From contig NW_026570380.1 of assembly GCF_019649055.1 (NCBI RefSeq), forward strand, positions 124,001 to 188,000: a stretch of DNA of 64,000 bases. The letters run 5' to 3'. Below the pieces are notes generated by a model that worked only from the letters and a program-made list of their open reading frames with translations, searched no databases and was not told where the DNA came from. The DNA comes from Paramacrobiotus metropolitanus. Lineage: Eukaryota > Tardigrada > Eutardigrada > Parachela > Macrobiotidae. This document shows positions 42,938-52,949 of this stretch, piece by piece. Both the position numbers and the translations under genes were made by a program. The first letter of the stretch is position 1. Every line of letters begins with the position of its first letter.

Positions 42938-45900
42938 ATTTGCAAAGTGGCTTCTGGCAGATCCCAATGGATCCAGCCTCGAAAGACAAGACGACCTTTG
43001 TCACCCAAGATGGGATGTTCAGATTTAAGAGAATGCCCTTTGGAGTCTGTAACGGGCCAGCGATGTTTCAGCTGTGCATGGACAAAGTTCTGTCAAACGC
43101 TAAGCGTATGGGTTGCGTTTTCAGCTACATTGACGATGTCATCTTCGCAGGAAAGACCTGGGAGATCTTCATGCAGAATATGAGGAACGTCCTTCAAAGT
43201 TTAGTCGACGCAGGCTTCACAATCAAGCCAACAAAGTGCGTATTCGGCATGCGCGAAATGGGATTCTTGGGGCATATCCTCAGTGAGAATGGTATCAGAA
43301 TGGATCCCGAAAAGGTCATGGCAGTTTACGATCAGAAGAAACCGACAACTGAACGGCAGTTGAGGTCATTCATAGGATTGGGAAATTACTATCGAAAGTT
43401 CATCCTCGGATACGCGCAAAAGACCGCGCATCTCTACGAATTGCTGAGACATGATAAGAATATCAGAAGAGATTGGTCAGAAGTCCACGACCAAGAATTC
43501 AATAACCTTAAAGAAGCATTATGCAAGGAGCCAGTTCTGAGGAAATTCGATCCGTCAAAGCCGACAGTGATCGAGTGTGACGCATCAAAGGAAGGGCTTG
43601 GTGCAGTCTTGTCCCAAGATGGACATCCCATTGCATACGCAAGTCTCGTTTTGCATGGAGCAGAAAAGAATTATGGAGTAACGGAATGGGAATGTCTGGC
43701 AGTAGTCTTCGCTGTCAGAAAGTTCAAGTCGTACATCGACTACTCCGAATTCACCGTACGGACGGATCATCAAGCATTGACGAATCTCCTAAGGTCAGAG
43801 ACGAACAAGTCGGGAATGAACCCAAGATTGACAAGATGGGCATTGGCGTTACAAGGTCACCGATTCAAGATCGAGTATAAGCCTGGCAAATACTGCGACA
43901 ACGCAGATGCACTGTCAAGAACGCCGATCGAAGGTCCCACTTGCAATGAGGAAGAATATGACAAAATCCCGAACTTCGAAGATTACAAGAATGAGCTGAA
44001 CAGAGAAGAGCCTCCGATTGAAGTTTGGCAACTCTTCGTGCAATTGGCAGAAGATAGAGAAGAGAGGCTCAAAGCCGACATGAGAAGGGCAATGTCGGAG
44101 GAAAAGAATCCTCAGCTCGCTAAAGAAGTCGCAGAGCGTAATTCAAAAGCTACTTTCGAACCCCGCTCTGCTACCAAGATAAAGGTCAATCGAGTGAGGA
44201 AAGAGACGTTGAAGCAGAACGATGCAAAGGTCACGGGAGTTGGTCAGAGAATGGCAGACCAGAATGACCTTTCTGAAGCTGAATTCCTTTCCGAGTACAT
44301 ACCTGAAGAGTGTCCAATCAGATTGCTAAGATTTCCGAAAACGATCGAGAAAGGTCACAAGCCTCTTCCAAGATGCAAGGTCATCACAGATTGGAATGAA
44401 CTCAGTACTGCGACAGTTCGCATCGTCAACCTTCAAGGAGACGAAGAAGAAGAGGATGATTCAAATCTGCAACTTCGGAACAAGCAGTTGAAAGACCCGC
44501 ATCTAGCGATGATAATCGATGAATTGGAGCATCTGCAAGACGCAGACAAAAGGTCAAAGTTTGAGACGCATTACCAGTTATGGAATGGCATACTGTATCG
44601 CGTCAAAGACAAGAACGGAAGACTTGAACGGACGTATGTTGTACCGCTGCCAATGAGAAGGGCAATCATCCATGCACTGCATGATGAAAAGGCAGCAGGT
44701 CATCTCGGATTTGAAAAGACTTTGGCCGCGATCAGGCTTAGATACTACTGGGATCGAATGAGCACGGATGTAAAGAACTACATCCTCGCATGCCAAGGAT
44801 GTCAATTCAGAAAGACGCCGAGAAAATGTCCACCTGGAAAGCTCCAAGAAATCAAAGTCGGACATCCATTCTTCAGAGTTTATGCGGATCTAAAAGGACC
44901 TCTACTTCCAACGAAGAAGAAAGGATATAAGTACATCGCGGTCTTCATCGACCAGCTGACGAAATACGTCATAGCAGAGCCAATGAAAACGGCTACGGCG
45001 AAGGAATTTGCGAAAGTTTTCGTGAAACACGTTATTCTGGTGCATGGAGCGCCGCATATCCTTCATACCGATCGTGGAAGGCACTTCACAGCTGAAGTCT
45101 TGAAAAAGGTCACCAACGTGTTCAAAATCAAACACACGTTTGGAACGGCGTATCATCCCGAAGGTCAGGGACAAGTTGAAAGACAGATGCAGACGATCAG
45201 TGACGGGCTGTCTCAGTACATGAAAGCCGGGAATGAAAGAAAGTTCAACAAATATCTTCCTTACGACGTATCGGGAAAGAACCGCGTTGTACATGCGACG
45301 ACGGGATACTCAGCATACTTCATGCTGCATGGCAGAGAAATGACAATGCCAGAAGACGTCGTCACAAAGACGAATGTTCCTGACGACTACGGCACTCCAG
45401 ACGAATGGGTGGAGACCATGAAGAAGAATTTGACCTTTTCAGAAGAAGTTGCGAAGTGCAACATCAAAGATGCCTACGAAAGGCATGCTGAAATTTACAA
45501 CAAAAAGAAGTCGAAACCAGAATTCAAGGTCGGCGATCGCGTCTTGATCAGACTTCCAAAAGATACTAAGCAAGGAAAGAAAGAAAATCAAGCAGACTTT
45601 AAGAAAAAGTACGACAAAGTCTGGAAAATCCTTAGCTTTCCAAGGCCAAACGAAATCGAAGTTATCGAGATGGACGCAAAGAAAGAACCAGACGTAAGAG
45701 TCGTCTCAGTCGACCGGTTAAAGCACTGGCATCCATCTCTGCCGGGCAAGAAACATGAGAAAGGTCACGCGAAAAGAGAAGCGGTCGAAACAGAAAGGCC
45801 ACATCTTAATAAGGAAGTAGCAGGGAGCAGTTCTCAGCATACCCAAGCAGCAGAGCATGACCCTTCAAATACTTTCGAACCACCAGTACCAGAGCAAGAA

Positions 45901-46038
45901 GAGAAAGGTCAAGTGGCAGAAAAGCCGAAAAAGGCACAAGCGCCGAAAGAGGCTGAAGATCCGAAAAAGAAAAAGAGAGGACGACCAAAGAAAGAAGTCA
46001 AGGATTTCGAAACGGCGGTCACTGTAAAGTTGAACTAA
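42938..46038 (+). CDS. Pol: reverse transcriptase (palm onward), RNase H, integrase, AT-hook tail
   Basis: An open frame of more than 1,030 codons. It has GFWQIPMDPAS-type sequence, RMPFGVCNGP and the catalytic YIDDV (near 43130). RNase H follows with VIECDASKEGLGAVLSQ (43568) and VRTDHQALTNLL. Integrase has an HHCC finger (HALHDEKAAGHLGF ... CQGCQF) and DDE residues in YADLKGPL (44886), HTDRGRHF (45064) and GQVERQ (45178). After GDRVLIRLP a long Lys-rich tail includes KKKRGRPKKE, an AT-hook expected to bind the DNA minor groove. Hairpin-repeat copies lie at 44131-44171 and 45850-45886. It ends in TAA, after which the frame stays open. Confidence 0.9.
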
Positions 46039-46059
46039 GAAGCGGGAAACCTCGCCGCC

Positions 46060-46548
46060 GTGGAAGAGAATGAAAGGTCACGGCCTGATGAAACTCTCGC
46101 AGAGCGTGATTCTCAAATTACTTTCGAACCACGCCCTGCTACCAAGGCTTCATTCCACGCAGACCGTGGCCCTCAAAATACTTTCGAACCACGCTCGGCT
46201 ACCGAAAAAGATGACCTTTCAAGAGTTGAGCAAATCAAAGCGGTCAAGGAAAGGGCAGACCGACTTGGCCACGATATCGCCAAAGCGATCGCAGACCGAA
46301 AGGTCAAGAAACCTAAAAAGAATCCGAAGCCAACCCCGGAACAAATTCTGAGGGGCGAAGTTGACGCGGAAGATGAATCCGACAAAGGATTACTTGATCG
46401 GATAACTAAAGGACGGAAAAACATAAACCCAAAAATCAGACTCATAGGAGTTTACGATATTATGACGGGAGATTGGGATGGCATAAAGGTCATCAGGAAT
46501 AAACCTGCTAATCGGAGTTATTTTCGTTCTCGTAGTAGGTTTCACTAA
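46060..46548 (+). CDS. post-integrase extension with two hairpin-repeat copies
   Basis: This frame is collinear with the Pol frame and separated from it only by the TAA at 46036. It contains ERDSQITFEPRPATK and DRGPQNTFEPRSATE, encoded by hairpin copies at 46099-46139 and 46159-46199, then a basic helical region (KKPKKNPKPTPEQIL) and GVYDIMTGDWDGIKV. No known domain. In an intact copy it might be the end of Pol. The start codon at 46060 is not ATG. Confidence 0.5.
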   Translation: MEENERSRPDETLAERDSQITFEPRPATKASFHADRGPQNTFEPRSATEKDDLSRVEQIKAVKERADRLGHDIAKAIADRKVKKPKKNPKPTPEQILRGEVDAEDESDKGLLDRITKGRKNINPKIRLIGVYDIMTGDWDGIKVIRNKPANRSYFRSRSRFH

Positions 46549-46562
46549 CGATAGATCGAAAG

Positions 46563-47735
46563 ATGGAAGGACAGGATCCCAACACGTCATATTGGAATCC
46601 GGGCACGCCGTCATCGACGAGCGGAACGATACAAGACCCGGAAATGTACGATGACTACATGAACACTGAAGGCGGATATGGCTACGACGGGGGATACGAC
46701 CCGAATTACGCGTATCAACAATCGGACACCGGATTGGGATCGAATACATGGGGGACTTACGGCTCACAAGTCGGGCCCCAAGGGCAAATGATGCCGAACC
46801 AGATGATGCCTAATCAGATGATGCCTAATCAGATGATGCCGAATCAAGGGATGATGGGTCAAAACTTCCCATTCCAGCAACTCCCTCAGAATATGTACGG
46901 TCAGAATATGCCGATGATGAACCAAGGTCAACCGATGCAAGGTCAGTTCGGATATGGAGGAATGGCCCCATTTCCGAACCAGATGCAAGGTCAAGGGCAG
47001 TTTCGGACGCCAAATGCGGGGGGAATGACACCGCAGGCTCCAAGAAGGGGAAGAGGAGATTCAGGTGGAGTTTTCACACCTCGAGGTCAAAGAAACCCGT
47101 GGAACAGGCAAAACACACCGCGGATGGACGGTCAGCCGTTCACCCCTCAGGCATCGACGAGTGGCCACAGACCAAGAATGGAAATCCCGTCATTGACACC
47201 AGTCAGAATCCAGTCGCCACATTCAATTGGAAGCATCCCGTGGGCGGTGATCAACGCGCCGAGGTTTCAAGATCCAGTGACGGAAACGGCCCCGCAATAC
47301 AATATTATCGTTGACCCAAAGGTCATTCTGACGGAAGAAGAAAAACGGTCCATCGCGGAATTCAACGCGAAATGCCGCGAATTTGTCGAGACCCATAACG
47401 AAATCAACGAAAATCAATTCCAGTACAGGACTGCAAGGAAGAGTCACAAGCTTGACAGAGGAGTACACCTGGAACTGAAGCTTACTAAACCTAAAGCGGA
47501 AGAACTGAGGAAAGAGTTGGGAGTAGAAATCAAAACACTGAAATCCGTCACGCCAGTACTGAAAGACAAGGAATGGCCAAGCGCAGTCGAAACGATACTG
47601 ACTTTCCTAAATCTAATTCCGGGAAAACATCAAGAAGAAGAAGAAAGAGGAGTCAGAACTCCGGCAGAAAAAAGTCCCACCGCTGAAGAGCGAAAGGTCA
47701 AGAAAACGAAGAACGAGCCTTTCGAAATGTCCTAG
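46563..47735 (+). CDS. accessory ORF A: low-complexity MMPNQ protein
   Basis: A 390-codon frame with an ATG 15 bp after the previous stop. The first 220 residues are rich in Gly, Gln, Asn, Met and Pro, with four tandem MMPNQ units and GQNMP strings, a composition like phase-separating or prion-like RNA-binding proteins. The C-terminal 120 residues are charged and helical (LTEEEKRSIAEFNAKCREFV ... LELKLTKPKAEELRKELG). No catalytic motif, signal peptide or membrane segment. It is the first of the extra ORFs after integrase and has no counterpart in element 1, which is truncated earlier. I do not recognise a family. Confidence 0.6.
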   Translation: MEGQDPNTSYWNPGTPSSTSGTIQDPEMYDDYMNTEGGYGYDGGYDPNYAYQQSDTGLGSNTWGTYGSQVGPQGQMMPNQMMPNQMMPNQMMPNQGMMGQNFPFQQLPQNMYGQNMPMMNQGQPMQGQFGYGGMAPFPNQMQGQGQFRTPNAGGMTPQAPRRGRGDSGGVFTPRGQRNPWNRQNTPRMDGQPFTPQASTSGHRPRMEIPSLTPVRIQSPHSIGSIPWAVINAPRFQDPVTETAPQYNIIVDPKVILTEEEKRSIAEFNAKCREFVETHNEINENQFQYRTARKSHKLDRGVHLELKLTKPKAEELRKELGVEIKTLKSVTPVLKDKEWPSAVETILTFLNLIPGKHQEEEERGVRTPAEKSPTAEERKVKKTKNEPFEMS

Positions 47736-47742
47736 TGACCCA

Positions 47743-49383
47743 TTGACAGCAAGAGAAAGGGAGCTGTTGAGAGAAAGAGCTAAACTCGACAGAGAGTTAA
47801 TGAAAATAAGGTCACGAGCGACTTCGACGGTTCAATCGGGATCGTCCCGCGCAAGTCCAGTTAGAGAACGTCAACCGAAGCAGAAAGGTCATGCGACGGT
47901 GGGGGAAGGTCACACTGGTCAGCAAGTTCAGACGAAAGGTCATCCTGGTGGAAGCACGCGAAGGGGCGTAGCTCGAGTCTCAAAATGCAGATCATACACC
48001 AGAGTCTTCCGCGTAAAGAACAAATTTGAAGAAGTGGTCAGTGCCTTTTTGGTCCAGAGAGACACGAATGAGCCGATTCCATCCTTGGCAGAAGGAAACC
48101 AGCAAGAAGGATTCGCTGAAATGTGCAAAAAGGCAAATGAACAAGTGGAAGAGAAAATTGCAGAGTTATTTCCTTCAGAAAGGAACAACCCAAATACGAT
48201 CGGAAGGATCCTCATGGAACTGCTGAGAGAAACCGCGTTCTACGAAAAAGCGAACATACTGGTGACGATTGACTTTGACGGAAAGGTTGAGAAACAACTC
48301 TACGGCCCTTATGGAACAAAGATCGACATGAAGTCGCGTAGTGCATATCCTGCATCAGATGCGAAGGGGCACGATGCAGACGAAGAGGAAAACGCCTCAG
48401 ACGATGAAGGTCAAGAAGAGAGTCAAGCTCAACCTTTCAGGGAAACAATCTGCAGGACTCTGAAAGTGAGGTATCATTTGGCAAATGGAGACGAAGGATA
48501 CTTCTATGGATATATCGTCGACCCAGTCACAATGATGCCGATTCCGACTGCAGGGACGAATGCCTCGCCTGAAGAAATCGAATGGCAGACGCAGAAAGCG
48601 TACACGGATCTGCAAAAGATGCTCAGTCTCATACCAGAAGAACAAAGGAACGATGTGGCTGAGAACGTCAGATGCGTATTAAGCATCCTGCGACAAAGAG
48701 CTGAAGAAGACGAAGCCAACATTTTGGTGCTGATGAAAGATGATCAAGGGAAATTTAAATCGTTATTTACCTCGAAAGGTCAAGGACTTAACTTCCCGCA
48801 GCAGTATCAGGTTCATCCGGCGGAGGAAGGTCACGCCGTGCTGTACAATCAGCCTCCAGCAGAAGCCATGGACGAAGAAGAAGCACAAGAGCGAGAATCG
48901 CCTTGCAGAAGGCTGGATTATAAATTCATGACAGAAGATGGAAGAGAAGGGATACTGAAGATCGAACTGGTAGATCCGGCCACTGGAAAGATGATGCCGA
49001 ATGAAGGTCTCACGCAAGAACAAGAAGATCATGAAACGGCGGAACTTCTTCAGGAAATCGAGGAGGTACTGCAAACTCTCCCGGACGAAGAAGCAAGAGA
49101 CGAATTTGAAACCTTGACGGAAATCTTGGTCAACGTAATGATGCCAAGAGCAAGACGGGATCAGGCATATATGCGCTTGACTCATGTTGATCCGACCCAT
49201 GGAGAGGTGTATAAACAGCTCTACACCGCGAACGGCGAAGCGTTCAGTAACCTGGCATCGGCGAAAAAGACTAGGAAAACCGCAGAGAAGGGTGAGCGGG
49301 AAATTGGCAAAAGTAGAACCGAAAGGTCACGCCATAAAGAACGAGGTGACAGAAGAAGCGAAAGGTCAGCAGGTGAAAACTGA
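47743..49383 (+). CDS. accessory ORF B: three tandem copies of an unknown domain
   Basis: A 546-codon frame. A basic N-terminus is followed by three related domains of about 115 residues at roughly 81-195, 235-348 and 387-501. Each starts with a Cys-Arg pair and a beta segment (KCRSYTRVFRV, ICRTLKVRYHL, PCRRLDYKFM). Each continues through a DP- or PIP-containing turn and a helical stretch with PEE or PDEE, and ends in a strand such as ANILVTIDFDG or AYMRLTHVDP followed by a LYxxxG-like segment. A basic RS-rich tail follows. I know no family with this signature. The frame starts at a non-ATG codon and is open upstream into ORF A, so expression by frameshift is possible. Confidence 0.6.
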   Translation: MTARERELLRERAKLDRELMKIRSRATSTVQSGSSRASPVRERQPKQKGHATVGEGHTGQQVQTKGHPGGSTRRGVARVSKCRSYTRVFRVKNKFEEVVSAFLVQRDTNEPIPSLAEGNQQEGFAEMCKKANEQVEEKIAELFPSERNNPNTIGRILMELLRETAFYEKANILVTIDFDGKVEKQLYGPYGTKIDMKSRSAYPASDAKGHDADEEENASDDEGQEESQAQPFRETICRTLKVRYHLANGDEGYFYGYIVDPVTMMPIPTAGTNASPEEIEWQTQKAYTDLQKMLSLIPEEQRNDVAENVRCVLSILRQRAEEDEANILVLMKDDQGKFKSLFTSKGQGLNFPQQYQVHPAEEGHAVLYNQPPAEAMDEEEAQERESPCRRLDYKFMTEDGREGILKIELVDPATGKMMPNEGLTQEQEDHETAELLQEIEEVLQTLPDEEARDEFETLTEILVNVMMPRARRDQAYMRLTHVDPTHGEVYKQLYTANGEAFSNLASAKKTRKTAEKGEREIGKSRTERSRHKERGDRRSERSAGEN

Positions 49384-51088
49384 AGAAGTACCGAAAGGTC
49401 ATCAAGTCAAAACTGAAACGCAAGAAGAAGTGAAAGGTCACGAATCGAAAGAGTTGACTCCTCGACGTAGTGCTGAAAGAGTGAGGCAGATCCTGGAAGG
49501 TGAAGTAGCACCGCATTCATGTGACGAACCGGGATGCGAACGATGCCGTGAAGAGGAAGATGTCTGGGAAAAGGAAGAAGAAGAATCAGAGAAGAAAAAG
49601 AAACCAGTTAGAACTCCTAAGACTACGGCACGAAAAGGTGGAGCCGGTATGACCTTTGGTAAACAATCGAAGCTTCTGGGAGTTATGGCATCGAAAAGGC
49701 CAAAACCCGATTCGGACTCAGAAACTGAGAAGATGGTCATTGACGCACAGCCGGGTTCATCACAGCAAGATACCGAAGATGAAAAGGAGAAAGGCCGATC
49801 GCGTAATGTGATGGAAGAAGCGATGATGATGCAGCCAATATACGCGTCAACGATGAAAGAACGAAAGGAAAAGAGTGAGAAAGAGAAGAAGAAAAGGGAT
49901 ACTTCCTTCGAATCAGCCAAATCCGAGGCAAGCGCAGTGTCAGCACCGTTTCCGAAGCCGAAGAAAGAGACGCAAAAGAAAGGTCAACAGAAGGTCACGC
50001 CAAAAGCAGATCCCAGCTTGGCCGAATATATGGACGCGCAAAAGAAACCAAAGGTCACGAAGAGGAACAGCCTTATCGGAAGGGTCGATCCGGCTGACAT
50101 TGTTGATTGGCAACCGCCGGGAGGAGAGAGCGATCTGGATTACTCAGACGACGAAAGCTTCTTCCTCGAGGACGATCACGAGAATTTAACGATCGCAGAA
50201 GTTGACAAGATAGTGCTGGGCGCTACTGCCGAATGGGGCAAAACGAAACAATCCGTCACGTCAATGTTCAGGGGTGACCTTAGATCATATTGCAACGAAA
50301 ATGAGATACGATTCACAAAGAAGAAGTACGACGTCACCCTGGAATACGCAAGAAGCACGGGGAAGATCCTGCAGAAGCATCCGGGATATGGAGTTAAAGC
50401 GAAGTTGTTCATCATGGGGAACAACAACGAGAGAAAGCTAGCCACAGCCAACGCGGACATTAGAGAACGAATTGACCGGGCTATTACCGGGATGTGCAGC
50501 CCAATTGGTACTACGAAGCACCGAATGGCTCAGTTCATCAACGGCGTCTGGAGCAAAGAGAAGGGAAATGCTTCAGAAATTGAAAGGTCACTGGAGGCAC
50601 CATTGACGCAGATGGTCAAAGAAGGGATACTCCATACCACGAATCCCCATAAAGGGGTGCCCATCAGATACAGCTCAGTAAACGCTGTCATGGAAGAATT
50701 GCGGAAGTATCCAAAAGAAGAAACGAGCGAAGACATGACCGTCATTGTGGATCCGAGGATTCATGCGGCAAGTCCCATCCTGAGCCAAATTCAGCTTATG
50801 ATCGGGCAGAAGCCAACCTCGTCGAAGAAAGAAGAAGTGACAATCGAAGACGTTGTTGTCGAAGTAGTTGACGAAGATGAATCAAAGTCAAACGCTCCAA
50901 AGTCCGCGGCAGAAGCCATAGCAATGGTGGGACCGAAAACGTCCAAGAGGCACTTGCTCTCGTGCGAAGCAAAAAGGTCATCGAAGGAGGTAGTGCGGAA
51001 AAGTTACTGCCAACAGCACGAGACGTTCAGATCGTTCACAAAACGACATCAGCCTTGGTGCCGCTCAAAACTGCACACGAAAGATTAG
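49384..51088 (+). CDS. accessory ORF C: Lys/Glu-rich protein with a winged-helix-like segment
   Basis: The frame is open from 49184, but the first 200 bp overlap ORF B, so the independent part begins near 49384. It opens with KGHQVKTE-type repeats, then a CDEPGCERC cluster, long Lys/Glu tracts and an acidic patch (SDLDYSDDESFFLEDD). A folded-looking region of about 200 residues follows, where KHRMAQFINGVW and ERSLEAPLTQMVKEGILH precede a beta hairpin, a helix-helix-wing order that suggests DNA binding. This is inference from pattern, not a database match. The frame then loses register near 50960, where ORF D begins. Confidence 0.5.
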
Positions 51089-51825
51089 TGCAAAGCCTAA
51101 AAGATCAACGCGCTGCAGAAACGACTAAAGGTCACCAAACTTTAGTGGGAAGTCCAGCCGGGGCGGAAGGTCACCCGAGCTCGAGTCAAGAAAAGGCGCC
51201 AGCTGCGTCAAGTTCAATCGCAGCGGACCCGGCAAAGCTAATGCCACCTCCTCAGACGGAAGGAAAAGAACCGCCGTTTGAACTCTTGGAAGAAGAAATG
51301 ATCGGGGACAAACCGGCGTATATGACGGGCGAAGAATTGAACGAAAATAACGTCCCATGGATGACGACTTACGCCGCGATCGGCGCAGCCCCAACAAGAG
51401 AATTGGATAAAGCAGACATAACGAGAGCTGTCAGTGATGCGGGAATTACCAGAACCCAAGTTAACAAGATTATGAAAAGGGCATATAAAGAAGGAAAGAT
51501 CGGTGTGCGCTTAACGAACAACTACGCACCGATTTATTACATCCCCCTAGCTGAAGAGCAAAGGAAGCAAAGAGTGAAGCCAAATGGCCAGGCATGGAAA
51601 GACGTCCTGGTTAACGATGCCTTGCAAAACATTGGAGGAACAAACGGGGTCACTATTGAAGATATTGCCAACTATATGGCCGTTCAATACGATTCGGGCC
51701 TGGAAAACATGAGAGGCGATCGGATCAGGATCCAGAATGCACGGGATAGTCTTGTCAAGGAAAGAGTGATCAGAGTCGAGAAGAGAAACGGAATCGACCG
51801 TTTTGACTTGATCGCAAAAGCTTAA
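50962..51825 (+). CDS. accessory ORF D: double winged-helix-like protein
   Basis: A 287-codon frame, open upstream of its non-ATG first codon and probably the continuation of ORF C after a frameshift. The C-terminal half holds two helix-turn-helix-plus-wing patterns. The first is DITRAVSDAGITRTQVNKIM then a strand pair with IGVRLTNNYAPIYYI. The second is VLVNDALQNIGGTNGVTIED then a helix and VIRVEKRNGIDRFDLI. Such domains usually bind DNA. The first half is low-complexity. If real, this would be an element-encoded DNA-binding protein in an element studded with a short DNA motif. Confidence 0.5.
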   Translation: MRSKKVIEGGSAEKLLPTARDVQIVHKTTSALVPLKTAHERLVQSLKDQRAAETTKGHQTLVGSPAGAEGHPSSSQEKAPAASSSIAADPAKLMPPPQTEGKEPPFELLEEEMIGDKPAYMTGEELNENNVPWMTTYAAIGAAPTRELDKADITRAVSDAGITRTQVNKIMKRAYKEGKIGVRLTNNYAPIYYIPLAEEQRKQRVKPNGQAWKDVLVNDALQNIGGTNGVTIEDIANYMAVQYDSGLENMRGDRIRIQNARDSLVKERVIRVEKRNGIDRFDLIAKA

Positions 51826-52157
51826 AGAGAAAGTGAAGTGTGGGAGGAAGGTCCACCACACGAGAAATAGCAGTCAGAAGAAAAAGAAAACATGCAGAGC
51901 GTAATTCTCCGTTACTTTCGAACCACACTCTGCAAGAAGAGTCGAATTAGCGAAGGGGCTAATTTACTTAGCGAATGGGCTAAGATGGGAAAGGTCACCC
52001 ATAGCATTGAGAAAGGTCATCAGACAAGCAGCGAGAAAGTCTCAGCTCAGCACCAGAATAGCCTAGTTACTATAGGCGTAATATAGGCGTTGAGAAGGGT
52101 TACTCAGTAAAGGTCATAGGACTTACAGTGTTTGAGATTGCAGATTGAACAAAGGAA

Positions 52158-52949
52158 ATGGCCGAACGGAGCCAACCCAGCCAAACGGCGAAGAAGGGAC
52201 AAAGACCTCCGTTGAAAAAGGTGACGGGGGATCCCGCGACGAATTTCAATGAAACCTGCCCAGATTGCAAGCGCAACAACATCTTGGCAAATGAACGATA
52301 TCCTTGCTGGGAATGTGTGTGCGCTGTGCCGAACCAGACGTCCGTCGTGCCCGAAGAAGCTAAGCGGGGCAATCTCGATGTTTTCCGACATTTGGTCATG
52401 GGAGACACTTGGAAAAAACTCTCACCGGAAAATCGGATGATACTCGAAGACAAATACCGCATGTGGGTCGGACGTCGACCAGGTTGGGACATAACCCTTG
52501 AACCTCCGAAAGATGCAGAAGCCGATGAGTTCAGAAAGAAGTTTGAAGAAGATACTCAGAGAATGGTTCAAGAAAAGCGCGAGCAAGATAGAAAGCGTTT
52601 GAAAGAGAAGCAGAAAGCTGCGGCAGAGAAGGGTTTAGCCGATGCAGCTAAAGGTCACGGTGGACTTGGAATACCAGTCCCGCTCGCGATACTAAAGAGA
52701 CCTGAGGAAGAAGAGGCGTCGGTGATCAGACAAGCGCTGATACAGCAGATTGATGTCATCTTGCAAGATCCGCTTGCTGTAACGAAAGACGAATATTCGA
52801 TCTTCCTGACGGAAAAGGTCAACTTATCAAAAGGAGGCAGACCATCTCAGGTCATCAAGATCGCTGTCGAGGAACGCATCGACAAAATGCGCAAATTCCG
52901 AAAGCAAGAAAAGGACGTTATCCAGGCGTTTCAGAATTTCAAGAGATGA
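52158..52949 (+). CDS. accessory ORF E: zinc-ribbon-like protein
   Basis: A 263-codon frame with its own ATG. Residues 34-55 contain CPDC and CWEC separated by 12 residues, a four-Cys arrangement typical of a zinc ribbon. A conserved-looking WKKLSPENRMILEDKYRMW segment follows, then a strongly charged coiled coil (about 130-165) and a helical C-terminus. It ends in an ATGA overlap with the next frame (ATG 52946, TGA 52947-52949), the second such overlap in this element. A role in nucleic-acid or protein binding is likely but not shown. Confidence 0.55.
   Translation: MAERSQPSQTAKKGQRPPLKKVTGDPATNFNETCPDCKRNNILANERYPCWECVCAVPNQTSVVPEEAKRGNLDVFRHLVMGDTWKKLSPENRMILEDKYRMWVGRRPGWDITLEPPKDAEADEFRKKFEEDTQRMVQEKREQDRKRLKEKQKAAAEKGLADAAKGHGGLGIPVPLAILKRPEEEEASVIRQALIQQIDVILQDPLAVTKDEYSIFLTEKVNLSKGGRPSQVIKIAVEERIDKMRKFRKQEKDVIQAFQNFKR

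Larger units (their letters stand above)
40173..51933 (+). repeat. 40-41 bp hairpin repeat family, seven copies
   Basis: Copies lie at 40173-40212, 41656-41696, 44131-44171, 45850-45886, 46099-46139, 46159-46199 and 51894-51933. The ends GCAGAGCGTG and CACGCYCTGC are inverted repeats that can form a stem of about 10 bp around a loop with the invariant ACTTTCGAACC. Six copies are in coding sequence in the same frame (TFEPRxAT); the seventh is between ORFs D and E. The copy at 45850 has lost its right arm. Confidence 0.85.

Noticed and set aside
21607-46038. Alternative genetic code with TAA/TAG as Gln
   Set aside because: The intact rhamnose gene ends in TAA and the spliced gene model in TAG, and TGA also interrupts element frames, so reassignment is unlikely; kept only as a pattern worth testing.
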